DNA of 64,000 bases from Haliotis asinina. Taxonomy: Eukaryota; Mollusca; Gastropoda; Lepetellida; Haliotidae. Shown here piece by piece: positions 41,291 to 52,810 of the stretch. The translations under genes and the position numbers were made by a program. The notes beneath the pieces are model-generated. The model did no database searches, was not told where the DNA came from, and worked only from the letters and a program-made list of their open reading frames with translations. The stretch is from NCBI RefSeq assembly GCF_037392515.1, contig NC_090281.1, positions 43,748,645 through 43,812,644 of the forward strand, given 5' to 3'. Each line of letters begins with the position of its first letter. Within the stretch, counting starts at the first letter, position 1.

Positions 41291-42330
41291 TGTCATCATG
41301 GTCATTCAGACTGACCTGTGAAAAGTTAGACTTGCCTTCAGATGGCTTATTGTCAGCATTTGACTCAATGGTAACACCTATCTTGACCTATGGTGCTGAG
41401 GTGTGGTCTTTTGAAAACCTTGAAATTGTAGAGAAAATTCATTTAAAATTCTTAAGACTCATTACAAGATTAAGAAATTCAACCCGTCGTTTCATGCTTT
41501 TTGGGGAACTAGGAAGATTCCATATTAGAATTATGATATATAAACGCTTACTAAACTTTTGGCACCAGTTATCTTACCAAGGTGTTTTTAAGCTTACCAA
41601 CTTAATTTACAATTACCTATCATTCCAAAGAAGAACAAATAAAAAATATAATCCCTGGCTACAGCACGTCAAAAATATATTAAGACACTACTGGACTCTC
41701 TTATGTTTTTGAAAATCCATCAACTTGCACAACCAGTGGCTGATCTCAAAAGTTGAATATATATTCTTAAGGATCAGTTTATCCCAAACTGGCACAATGA
41801 CATTATTTCTAGCTAACACCAAGGGAACTTAAAATCGACATCTAAAGCCGTTTCCTGATTTTGATGAATATCTCTTCCTCCCAAAACGTATTTCATTGCC
41901 ACTGTTGAGATTCAGAACATGTAACCATAATTTACCTACAGAGACGGGCCGCTGGTATAACATTCCAAGGAACGAGAGAACGTGCCATCTATGCACTTCT
42001 AAAAACATTGCCGACGAGTATCATTATATTTTCCATTGTAAAGCATTAGATACTTTGAGGCAGCAATATCTACCCACCCATCTAATCATTTTTCCTAATG
42101 AAATAAAGTTTATGAAAATATTATCTGTTAAAAATTTGCAAGATATAGTGAACCTATCAAAATATATTCTAAACTATCATCCCTAGTCAGAAAAAGATGT
42201 TAACATGTTGTTGTCCTGCCATCTTGGATCTGAGCTGATTTTGTATTTGTATATGTTTAGATTATATGCTCTGGTACCACCAAGGTGGTTTTTGAGAATG
42301 AAGAATTAAATTGAATAAAGAAAATGACAT
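41290..42330 (+). pseudogene. LINE 3' end, truncated and decayed
   Basis: First part (to about 41,712) encodes the region after the reverse transcriptase palm of non-LTR elements, with MVTPILTYGAEVWSFENLE and YGELGRFHI-like blocks. The second part (41,896-42,186) encodes a C-terminal zinc-finger-like block with ERTCHLCTSKNIADEYHYIF followed by HC, spaced as CX2C...HX4C. Stops and frame changes lie between the two. The end is AT-rich, ending near AATTAAATTGAATAAAG, which fits a LINE tail. The palm and endonuclease are missing, so it is 5'-truncated. Confidence 0.82.
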
Positions 42331-45300
42331 TTTGGGGATGAATGTGCCAGGGTATTTATTTTCACAGTACAGGCATGCTGGATTATCAACGGAGCACGAC
42401 AAACTGTAGATGGTCTACTGACAAGGATCATAACAGGAGTCAAAATGAACTTACGACCAGCAGATTCTGACATGACTAAGGGATGCAACTCTGAATAACA
42501 AAATGTGCTGTTTGCCCATGCCCTGAAAAAGTTCAGAGGAGCTGCTCCAAGCAAGACTTGATAAGCATTCTAAAGTTGATGAGTTTTATTAAAAACAAGA
42601 TAAATACATCACTGCAATACCAATACTTTTTTTTCAAAATTAGTAAGGTATGCACAAATTAAGCAGCAAAACAAGCTCAAATAAATAATACTGGTTACAT
42701 AAAATATCCTTTCCAACAAACTTCAATGAATATATATTTATATATACATGTACAATGCAATTCAATATCACAGCAAATTATATCACAGATATTGCTTGAA
42801 TCCATGATATCACAGCAGGTTTCTCATTACAAGTCAGGAACACTTTGTACGGATTAAGAATGGTAAGACTGAATACATAGACATCTCATTCAACTAAATA
42901 ATATACTTCCTGACTATCACACTGTCATGACTCTCAATATCGGCCTGACAAAAACCCTGTTTACATTGAGGACACAAAATTACACACAGTTTGCATGGCA
43001 ACATTCACTGGTTCTGTCAGATCTTCACATGAAGAGGTAATGGATGCACAGTTTACATGGCAACATTCAGTGGTTCTGTCAGATCTTCACACGAAGAGGT
43101 AATGGATGCAGATATTCTGTTCTTTCGGTCTCTCATGGACGGTAGTAACGGATCGGATTTCAATCAAACTGAATCAGTCACTATTTCACGGCAAAGCAAA
43201 TATAATATCCATAAATATATGACTTCAATAACACTGGAAAATGTCCATATATGATGTATTAATTATTTCATACTATGGATGCTAAAAAATACTCTTTATT
43301 TAACAATGGAGTTCCATATTATTACATGCTGGACATTAACCATGATATAATGTATATTTCAATAGTTTAAAGACCTCAGTTCATCAATATCAGTGTCAGA
43401 GGTTGAGCAGTAGGATTTTTGTGGAACCGGACATCAACGCAATCTCAGTAAAGATCTTCAAAGAAATTTATTACAATTAAAGATCTGATTTTGATGAGAT
43501 TGTAGAAGGATATTAAACTGAAATTTCATGTACTTCACTATTGTTTCATATTGTTGCCAATGTTGTAAAACATCTGGACAAGTCTCAAGATTTTTTAAAC
43601 AAGCAGAAAATTTCAACCTGGGCAATTACTTTACACAATACAAAGCAAAAATGTAGACATCTTAACCAATTTACTAAATTGTGGTCATCTTGTTACCTGC
43701 TGTTTCGATAGACAATTATATATTATTATATATGGGTACTTACATAGTGCCTATAGTTCATCCCACATGCATGCTCAAATCGCATCTTGAGTTATCTCAA
43801 TCTTACCAATCAAAACTCTGTGTATAAATGCAGCAAAAATAAAGAAATTACCCCAAAAGAATATCCAACAGTGAGTGAGTCCATGTGTTTGGTTTGACAC
43901 CGCATTAAAATGTATTTCAGTGTATTTGTGACATGTTACCTTGATATGGTAGGTAAGCTCTCAATGATGCAACACTGGGCTGACATACATCAAGCGTAAC
44001 TAGGACGTTGAACCCACACTCATGGGTTCCTATCTACACATGTTACTATGCTTCATATGCCATGACATGAATTGAACTTAACCCTATCATCCACATTCTC
44101 AACTCACTAAGGCTCTACTCCAGGGAAAAATTCATACTCATAGATGGTCAAAATAGACGATGACACTGAAGCATTTTATCAGAGAACGCATTCAGCTTGA
44201 CCCAGACATGTTTATCTAGCCCAGTGCAAGGGCCTATATCATAGCCCTGTACGATAGAGAACATTCATAAGATGTGCAATATTAATCTGAATCAGGTGAG
44301 TATGCTACTGGCCATTATGATGAAGAAAATTTAATCATTATTGAATCAAGGATTCAGCTGAATATAACTACAGTAATAATTATTGTCAGTGAGTATTGAT
44401 GTGATCCCAGAGCAGATTGTATTTAAGAAACACAGTTCGCTCTACTACCATGTATGGTGCAATGAAGTGCACTTTCGCCATGAACCATTGTAGTCAAGGC
44501 ATGATGAAGCTTGTCAGATTTTACTGACATATTGTAGATCTCATACTGCTAAGGAATGGCTGCAAACTTCAGTAAGAACCAAATGTCTGAGTGAGCCAGA
44601 AGTTACTGTTACTGAAAAAGGCATGGAGACCAGGCTCACATCACCAGCTATTAGTAACAACTGTATCTAGCTGATAGTTACTGTTAGCCTAGTGTCTATT
44701 GGCACTATTGGAACAAAGTAACTCTTTAACTATATGCATGATGTACAGTCCCCTTTAAATGCAATATCTGAGCAGTTCTGCTCTCATAAGACTGATAATT
44801 ATGATGCATAGCTTCCATTAACTAGAATATTGGAGCACAATGTCCCTTTGAATAAACTGGTTGAGCACAGTCCTCTCTTTTCAGCCTGATGGATCTGTAA
44901 TTGTACTATTGGAGCAGAGTCCTCCTTTAATTACACTGATGGAGCAGAGGGCTTCTGATGAGAACAACACCACATTGCAGTCAGCAACTGTTCACTATCT
45001 GACAGTCTATACATGATGTACATCTGACCCAGACAAACCAGTGGTTGACAGAGTAGGCCCCAACCCACATCAGGGAGAGACACCATCTCAAGCTGGTTTC
45101 TTGACCAGTGAGCTTGTAGAGGAAACAGTTGCATTCTCCCCTAACCTATTTTTTTTGCACAGTCATCTCAACTAAGTTGTGGGCTAGTTGGACCTCGTCG
45201 GTTGTGTGGCAGCATGGGCAGCATGTTTCTGATCAGTCCTGGAATCTCCCATACACATAGGGCAAGAACAGGACATGATTTAGTATTTCTTGGGCAATAT

Positions 45301-45910
45301 GTGGGTGTGAAGTTCCATTCCCAACATATCCCTGATGATACTAGCACGTGTTACCCATGCACATATCTGATTCTGAGGCTTCATCTGTCTGTAACACTGA
45401 CAACACAAGTCTGAGGGGTATGAATGAGCTGAAGCCATGAGGACATCAATAACACTATCTATACAATTACTATTTGGGGAATAAGTTATAAGTTGCAAAG
45501 GCTGAACTGATACTGCTCCAGATGTTTGGTCACTGTTTTGCTACTAAAATAACAGCTGTAGTTACATTGGGTCATCATTAAGCCCTAGTATATCTGTATA
45601 TCTGCATCTCTAAAACTGTGAGAGATGATATTCCACTGAAATAAATCAATTTTCTACATAAAATTGTTTACATTTCTGGTGACCTGATGAGATGAGTAAG
45701 TTCAAATTCATTCACTTTCCTAAACACTGTGTGAAGTCAATTAAACACTGTAGAGTTTGTTATGACTAAATATACAACAAGTAGAGCCAGCAATATCATG
45801 GCAGGAGACATCAGAAAATGGACCTTGGTTTTTGGTGTGACCCTGTTATGATTGTATGAGTTTCATGGCCTCATCCTGATACCAAGTCTGGTGAAACATT
45901 GAAAGGTTTG
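42331..45910. other. Gene-free stretch
   Basis: No supportable gene. It holds a two-copy tandem repeat near 42,985-43,100, listed separately. Confidence 0.5.
42985..43100. repeat. Two-copy tandem repeat
   Basis: Two ~57-bp copies, each with GGTTCTGTCAGATCTTCACA and GAAGAGGTAATGGATGCA. Nearly identical. Confidence 0.85.
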
Positions 45911-48900
45911 TTACGACTGGATGTACGGCAGGTAGAGTTTCATGACTTCATCCTTGTGACGCAGTCCAATGTTGTCAACTCTCTGCTGGAGCACAAAGTG
46001 AGCATAGTCTCGACGTTGATCCACTTCAGGGATCATCAGCGCCTCAACCTGAGTGACGGGAATTCGCTCCCTTGATGCACTGCCTCCTGAAATGACCTTG
46101 ACCTTTGTAGGGGACGTCTTAGGCCTGCCAACTTCATTTAATGCTTCATTGGCCTGGAAAATCAAAATATAATGGTTTGTTGGTAAAATGTACTTTACAA
46201 GAATGAAAATTATACCAGCAGAAACATACATATACAGCCAGTGTCTGCAGTTACCACTGCCATACCTACCATGCAAAGAGTCAACATTTACTGTTAGATG
46301 TTCATATTCAGAAACCCTGCATACAGGAATCACAACATTAGTTAGCCAACAATACAGTATTTAGATCTGGGCAGTAAAATCCAATTACCAGCAGTGGAAA
46401 CTTCACACTGTTATGTTCTCTTACCAAACAATAACCAGCTTGATGTTGTTGGTTTTATCAATATTCATATTCCAGCAAACAAACTCAGAATGGGTGGGTA
46501 TCATACAATTTCAGTGATACCTTACTGATGTCATTACACAAACTGGTCATGATGGATGCGCTCACGGTACATCTGGACTTCTGGTTGTAATACATTCTAT
46601 TAATTTTAGAACATACTTAAGGTACATTAATTTTGAGTAACTCATAGATTTGGGAAAAACGTGCCCATCGAATTGCTATTTCCAGTTTTGTGTCACGTTT
46701 CATATTTATATTGACCAAGTTTTTTTTACTGATCCGGAGTGTTGTGAGGTGTTTTGTTTTGTTTTGTTTTGTTTTGTTTTGTTTTGTTTTGTTTTGTAGT
46801 GTTCTGATTATTATCTGTGTTCTAACCATAATCTTCCTGGGTCCAGCTTTGGTAGTGAAGTTAACTGCCACTGAAGGGGTTGTCGTCAGCACAGGTGCAA
46901 CAGATATGCACCCCAAGTACATTTCTGTATGTAAAAATGTACCCTAAACAAAGTAAAACTACAGAAAGGTACCCCAGGTACCCTAAACAGCAAAGAAGCC
47001 CATATTCCTCAATCAAAAACTGAAACCTATGTCATGGTACGGTATTGTGCATTGGGAAAAAGTTGTTACTGTGTGTGCTATAACCCAACCAAATACACTC
47101 CACACAACAGAATGATATTTCCAATCAAGAAAACGGCACAACAAGCAATGGACTCCTAGGATACGTTTCTGTATTCTGACTTCAGTTAGGGCACCTAGGG
47201 GAACACATGTGTAGTGCCAACATTACAATCCCCTTAGTATAACTGGAAAGTGAGTCTGATATTTGTTTATTCACACAACATCTGAGAAAACACAACTGTC
47301 TGCATAAGTAGGGTTCGAATGTATTAAAATATTTTCAATTCAGGTAGGCTTGCATGCATCGCAATCTTCAGAGTGAAATGCAAGCACAAGGAAGGTCAAG
47401 GTAAAACCGGATGTGCAAGGGCCTTCTCCATAAAACATTCATAGCACTACGCCATTCGTAAGTCTGTGATAAAGTATATACTTATGATAGGTCATAATGT
47501 TAGGAACGCTTAAAGAACGAATAAGCTCAATTTTTTGGTACTCTTTTTTTCACTGCATATGAAAGACTTCAGGTTAGTTTTAAACAGAACACCATTTACC
47601 TTGTGGGTAATTAATACTAAGTGCTCAAAAGTTGCTAAAAAGCCGTCTGCTTCTCTTTCGCCTGTAACCACAGACAGGTTATAGAAGGAACGATTTCCAG
47701 TTAGTAATTTTCAGTATAGAAAATGTGTAGGAAGCTCGTCAACTTTCTGATTTCTCGATGTCACCAAAGACATGCCGAATTGTTGTGTTGCCGTCAATTG
47801 CTCCTTGGGGTCGAGTGATGGTGTCACTATGCACAGATTTCCACCCCACGTAGTTTGTGCTTCAATTGGTTGTTGGTGTGTGCGAAGCGAGCGTTGTGGA
47901 AGCCTGTGGTATATACTAAATCGGATGGTTCGCCCCCTACCACGCTTCCAGGATAGAAAATGGAGTTCAAGTTTCATTGAGTGTATAAAATCAAGACTGC
48001 TTACTACACATTGCTGACCAAAAGGATTTTCCATGATTATAACGCTTTCTTCTCGGAAGTGAGGTTGTGGTCGAAGTGACAATATTATCATAAGTAATAT
48101 CATATTGATCCCCGCCTCGATTCCAAGAGTGAAATTGTTATGTTGTAAACAATGTCATGTAAAATACTAATGTCCATCAATAAAATACATATTTTACTAC
48201 TAGTAGAAAGTAATTTTGATTTTGTAAGTCGATGAAAAGAAACTTAAATAGCATTTATCCTCAGACAGGGTGCAGCCATTTTTGAAAATCGTGAAGTCAC
48301 GGGCTAAAGTCTGTTAGAATTGTTGAGATTATGGTTTGTTTTCATCAAGTTAGAAAACCAAAACTACTTTTTTACTAGTAGTTAAATCTGTATTTGAATC
48401 ATGGCCACAAAGATTTTGCATGACGCAACTTGTAACATAACATAAAAGAGGTCGGGGTCAAAGTGAAAATACTGCGTGATAAATTTCTTCACTTGCTAAA
48501 TTTACTTGGTTTGAAAAGTTCACTAACCAGTATGTAGACACTTGTCAATATACATCGTTGTATTTGGTCTCATTTTGAAACTTAATAAAAAGAAGCGATC
48601 TGCGAACGTATGACAGGATTGTAATGTCTAGACATTTTATAGTTTGCCTATATGAATCATAATTCGCATGCACACCCTAGTGTGTGTCGTCTGTATCATT
48701 ACACTTCATGATGAAAACAAATATACTGTTGAAAGCTACGACAACTTAACAAAAACAAAATGCAAATATTAAAATAAAAACAAATGAAAGTTATAGGAGC
48801 AATGCCAGGCATTACGTGATGTATCAGGTTTTTCCCATTGCTGTATAGTCTCATTGGTCACCCACAGAAAGCACACCTTGCAACTAATTGCATAATGAGC

Positions 48901-51392
48901 GTCATTCTTTTAAAAAAGTAATTTAGTTAGCCAATAATGAGCAATCAATCAATGTATTGGCGGTTGTTTATACAGAGACACAGATACGACAAAGTGTATT
49001 CAGTATAGATTAGTAAATGTACATTCATAAACACTACCTTTCGACAAATCCCAATTTAAATCCGCATAAAAATAATTAATCAATCAGCATGCTATCGGTT
49101 AATCCTTTGATCGATCCAGACACATGAAATGCCAAATTGGGACCTTTGTCAGGTAATCCAAGTGGTGTTACCACTAATTACACCTGTTATAAATTCATTA
49201 ACTGAGCATCAAGTGAATGATGACAAATAACGTGTAGGTTTATACCACCTCACATGGATTACAACCTAGCAACAGCAAGTGATTTTGACAGAATCGTAAT
49301 TCAGAAACTAGGCAAAGCAGGAGACAAAACTAAATGAAAGTAGATTGTGAGAACACAGAGCTTTCATTTTTAACAACAGCTGTCGCGATTTCAGGTTTGT
49401 ACAAACCTGTAAACGAAATAGTTTACCCCCTGAAATGTAGATGAATTCTGCATAGACCCTCATATCTATACCTGCTATTACGTCACAGAGACGCGCCGCT
49501 CTGATTAGTTGAAATTTCGTTTGCATCTGAGAATTGTGCAATGTTGTCAAAAAGGTCGATTTAAGATAATTAAAGATCGAAATGAGCGGTTTTAATGACA
49601 GGGTTTCATTTATAACGATGTCAATGAGTGCATTTGCACCCCCTGGAGTATATGTGATCTTTAACGGCACTGGACATATTGTACACCCCACTTACATCCC
49701 ACATGTTTAGGAAACCACAGAAATTTAAATCAATTTGTATCTAAGAAACAGAGTGATAAGTTTAAAAAGGATGCTACAAACACTTTAAATGATGGAGAAA
49801 CAACTAAAAGAACACCAACATCAAGATACCAATTACAGTGAGGTAAACCATAATCTCACTCAAATGATACTCAAACTTTCTGAATAACACCATTCCATTA
49901 TGAAGAACACCATCCCTACAGATACTCCACATGTCACATAAGGCTAATGATAAATAATTGATACTTTAGTTCAAAAAACATCAATACTACCAAAGAAAAA
50001 ACACCAACAATTCACCCTCTATCACCACAACACTAACACTCACCTCTTTCTTCTGTATGTCAAGACAAGACACAACATCATTTTATATCATGGGCCAGAT
50101 ATTTGTAAGTGAGGCCAAGTGTGGAGCATAGGACAGTGGACAGAAGAAATTCTATTGCTGTTTCTTTTGTTTTATATGTATGCATAGTTTCCCTGATCTT
50201 GTTATGATGTTAGCAAATCTGACTGACGTCAATACTGCAACTCTTTTTTTGGTATGGATGGTGCTGACAGGCCCATTAACCAGGGTGAAACGGGATCTGA
50301 ACCCACAACTGGCAGTTAAACAAAGTGACATGACTGTGCAACCAGCAGCTTTGATGACTGTGTCTCCTGTCACCGTCCATCATAATGGGATGTGTGATAA
50401 CTATTGTATGAATGATTAGAGAATGATCCAATGGAAAATACAGTACATGACTTCCATACTAACCAACATGGATTATTAGAACATCTTAACAGTTACATGA
50501 CTGCAATTTTCATTGTTGTCTAAATACATTAATAACAGTTTGGAACAATTTAGTTCTTATGCATTTGCGCATATTCAACACCCTAATATACTGAGGGTAA
50601 CAACTACCAACATTATCACATTTGGTCCAGCTATCAGCCAAGAGTGACGTCAGTTGAGGCAAGCTCATTATTGGGAGACACTGGGTAAGCATATGCTTGC
50701 ATTAATAGTTTCAGTGTACCAGTTCAGTGTCTTCCAGCTAAACCCACCTGAGCTGTGATAGTCATCTGGTGCCAGGTTTTTGCCCTCTCCAGGTAGTCCT
50801 GAAAGTCTTCATCAAGGTTAGACTTGCTGAAAATTGGAAGCAATTGTCATCCGTTATCTCCCTGTAAAGTGATCCACCCACTATTCATGATCTCATCATC
50901 ACCTTCAACCAAAACTATGATCAAAATGAAGGAGTCAGTGTACGTTGTTTTACATAGAGTCAGAAACATTCAAGACTGGAAAACATGTAACCTGAATCTG
51001 GCAAACCTAATAGCAAAGATCTTCTCTATCTGGTTCTCGACCCCAGTTTCCCAGTAATACATTGAACTACTAGATCTTCGTTGATGGGCAATATGGTGGA
51101 ACAAGGTGGAATGTGGTGGAACTGTTCTATTCTCACAACAGAACACCACTGCCACTTGTAATGATCAAGGCAAATGTACAATCTCATGCTGGCACAGTTT
51201 AGCACACTTCTCAGTTAAATGTTAAATGTGACATTCTGTCAGCACATGCAACCATATGGCTGCCCCTACACATGACAAGTCAGTGAAGCAGCGTGTTCCA
51301 CTTATGTTGCTGTACCTCTGAGCCAGCCTCATCTTCTGCACCATCTCTTCCTCACGCTCCACAGTGCTGTGCCACGGCGTGCTCATACGCAG
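45911..51392 (-). CDS. Unidentified host gene, last three exons (partial)
   Basis: Three minus-strand exons join with consistent phases: 51316-51392 (phase 0 start, ends phase 2), 50748-50826 (ends phase 0) and 45911-46153, which ends at a TAA. They give about 132 C-terminal residues, charged and partly helical, with TPWHSTVEREEEMVQKMRLA, LDEDFQDYLERAKTWHQM and an end reading HKDEVMKLYLPYIQS. Acceptors and donors are canonical (for example CAG before each exon, GTACAG, GTGGGT). I do not recognise the family. Upstream exons must lie to the right; since the Polinton begins about 320 bp upstream of the first visible exon, it probably sits in an intron of this gene. Confidence 0.65.
46751..46797. 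repeat. TTTTG pentanucleotide microsatellite
   Basis: About nine perfect TTTTG repeats. They create an artificial open frame on each strand. Confidence 0.95.
47772..48017 (+). pseudogene. Possible THAP zinc-finger fragment
   Basis: The frame opens MPNCCVAVNCSLGSSDGVTM and continues HRFP. This matches the start of THAP domains, which bind DNA through a C2CH zinc site (first two cysteines here at residues 5 and 10, then the H-x-FP block). The later tryptophan and C-x2-H parts are not clear in this frame, so it may be decayed or an isolated exon. THAP domains occur in host regulators and in P-element-like transposases. It lies antisense in an intron of the unidentified gene. Confidence 0.4.
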
Positions 51393-51590
51393 CTGCAAAT
51401 ATCAGTCATATATCACTCAAATATCACCCAAAAATCACCAAGTCCACAGAAAAAAAAGCAGAACTGGATGAGATCAATGGAATTACATATTCACCACTTT
51501 CAGCATTCAGAATTTAGGTATATATCCATAAATAGTCTCCATCGTTGAACACACAATACAAAACATATCAAACAGTCATATTTCATGATG

Positions 51591-51708
51591 ACCCGTGAAG
51601 ATCTGGGATAGAATAGGCCTTCAGCAACCAATGCTTGCCAAAAAAGGCAACTATGCTTGTCGTAAGAGGCGACTAACAGGATCAGGAGGTCAGACTCGCT
51701 GACTTGGT
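51591..51708 (+). mobile_element. SINE copy, split by the Polinton
   Basis: 5' half of the main SINE from GACCCGTGAAGATCTGGG to CAGACTCGCTGACTTGGT. The sequence then changes abruptly to AGTAGTATAGGG. In other copies the same point continues TTGACAC. The missing half should lie beyond the right end of the Polinton. Confidence 0.88.
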
Positions 51709-51841
51709 AGTAGTATAGGGAATGGGGGTTCTGGCTCACTTTCACAAAATGTCTCTACAAAGCCTTATTTACTAAATAAGGCTTTGGTTGGGCCATTAGC
51801 TCTTGCTACTATTACCCCTACTATAAAAAAGTTGGCGGTAA
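51709..51841. repeat. Left terminal region of the Polinton
   Basis: Begins AGTAGTATAGGG, with the AG start common in Polinton terminal repeats. It contains a perfect hairpin at 51,758-51,786 (14-bp arms CAAAGCCTTATTTA, 1-bp loop) and, near 51,808-51,824, a GCTACTATTACCCCTAC block roughly complementary to the very end. It should recur inverted at the right end, outside the window. The integrase stop codon follows at once. Confidence 0.7.
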
Positions 51842-52810
51842 TTACTGTGCCTTGGTAGGAGGTAACACTGTGCCGTACGGTACGATCAATAATTCTTCTC
51901 TTACAAAACCCCTACCCGGCCCATCCCTCAAGTAGTACAAGTTAGGTTCGTCGGCTTTCATATCCACTTTATCTATGTTGTAAGTTTTGACTGACCATAT
52001 AGGATCGGTGGCTCGCTTACGGCTATCACCCTCGTGTTCCCCCGGCTGGTATAGATACCTCACTAGGGCCCTATCTGGTATTTGTTTCTCCTTCCCACGC
52101 AATGGAGCGTCCGACTCTGCAACTATTGATTTTAGTTTGATAGCGTCTGCCGGTTTCTTACCGGTGAGACGGGTGACTTCATGGTTGATTGCCGACACCA
52201 CCTTGGGTAACCTCGTGACCCATTCAGTCGATCGTTTTCCAGGGGTGGCCATCTCCCTAGCATACTGATAGCCGAACAAGCGCTCAGCCAAAGTCCTATT
52301 AAATCTCTCAACTATGGCTTGGCTGCGATGGGCTCCGGCCGTGCCACGCCTGACCTTTGTATCGTGTTTGGCTAGCAGTTGTGACACGGCACCCATGAAC
52401 TCCCGTGCGGGGTCAACTTGCAGCTCTGTTGGCCACGTCAGCGGACTGCGTTTGTATATGCGTTCGAATCCTCTGGCTACCTGGGCCGAATCTTTCGTGG
52501 TCAAGGGTTCGGCTTCCTTGTAACGACTGGCTACGTCCACTACGGTTAAGGCATACTTGTACCTCTTGTCGTGGGGTAGGAACAGTAGGTCTGCCTGGTG
52601 AACGCTATTAGGTATGTTAATACCGAACCTCCTTCTAGGCACGTAGCGTGGTGCCGGCAAATAGATCTGCCACAGGGCTTGTTTTTCAAGCCACGCTTTG
52701 GCTTCCTCCGGGGGTACTCGCGCTAGTTTAGCTAGCTTATCTACTGCGCTAGCTCCTTTCCAGTACCCACGCGGGCTGTAGTAAATAGCCTCAAATTTTT
52801 TCATGTCCAT
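51842..52810 (-). CDS. Polinton integrase (retroviral-type, DD35E)
   Basis: 322 residues. A DDE integrase that would cut and join element ends into host DNA. The catalytic core is intact: D74 in HQADLLFLP, D133 in ELQVDPAREF and E168 in SQAIVERFNRTL, giving the D-x58-D-x34-E (DD35E) spacing of retroviral and Polinton integrases. The part before residue 70 is helical and lacks a clear HHCC finger. The C-terminal 80 residues include WSVKTYNIDKV and LYYLRDGPGRGFVREELL, like the small barrel domain of this family. The ATG is 20 bases inside the polymerase reading frame, which ends there. It lies immediately inside the left terminus. Confidence 0.95.
   Translation of the reverse strand: MDMKKFEAIYYSPRGYWKGASAVDKLAKLARVPPEEAKAWLEKQALWQIYLPAPRYVPRRRFGINIPNSVHQADLLFLPHDKRYKYALTVVDVASRYKEAEPLTTKDSAQVARGFERIYKRSPLTWPTELQVDPAREFMGAVSQLLAKHDTKVRRGTAGAHRSQAIVERFNRTLAERLFGYQYAREMATPGKRSTEWVTRLPKVVSAINHEVTRLTGKKPADAIKLKSIVAESDAPLRGKEKQIPDRALVRYLYQPGEHEGDSRKRATDPIWSVKTYNIDKVDMKADEPNLYYLRDGPGRGFVREELLIVPYGTVLPPTKAQ

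Larger units (their letters stand above)
46154..50747. other. Intron of the unidentified gene
   Basis: A 4.6-kb intron between the last two exons. It holds a pentanucleotide microsatellite and a THAP-like fragment, listed separately. A minus-strand open frame at 49,308-49,691 looks like repeat-derived sequence. Nothing else was recognised. Confidence 0.5.

Noticed and set aside
46617..46947. Frames across the TTTTG run
   Set aside because: Created by the pentanucleotide microsatellite.
49308..49691. Minus-strand frame of 127 codons
   Set aside because: No splice sites, domains or composition typical of coding; it looks like dispersed repeat sequence.
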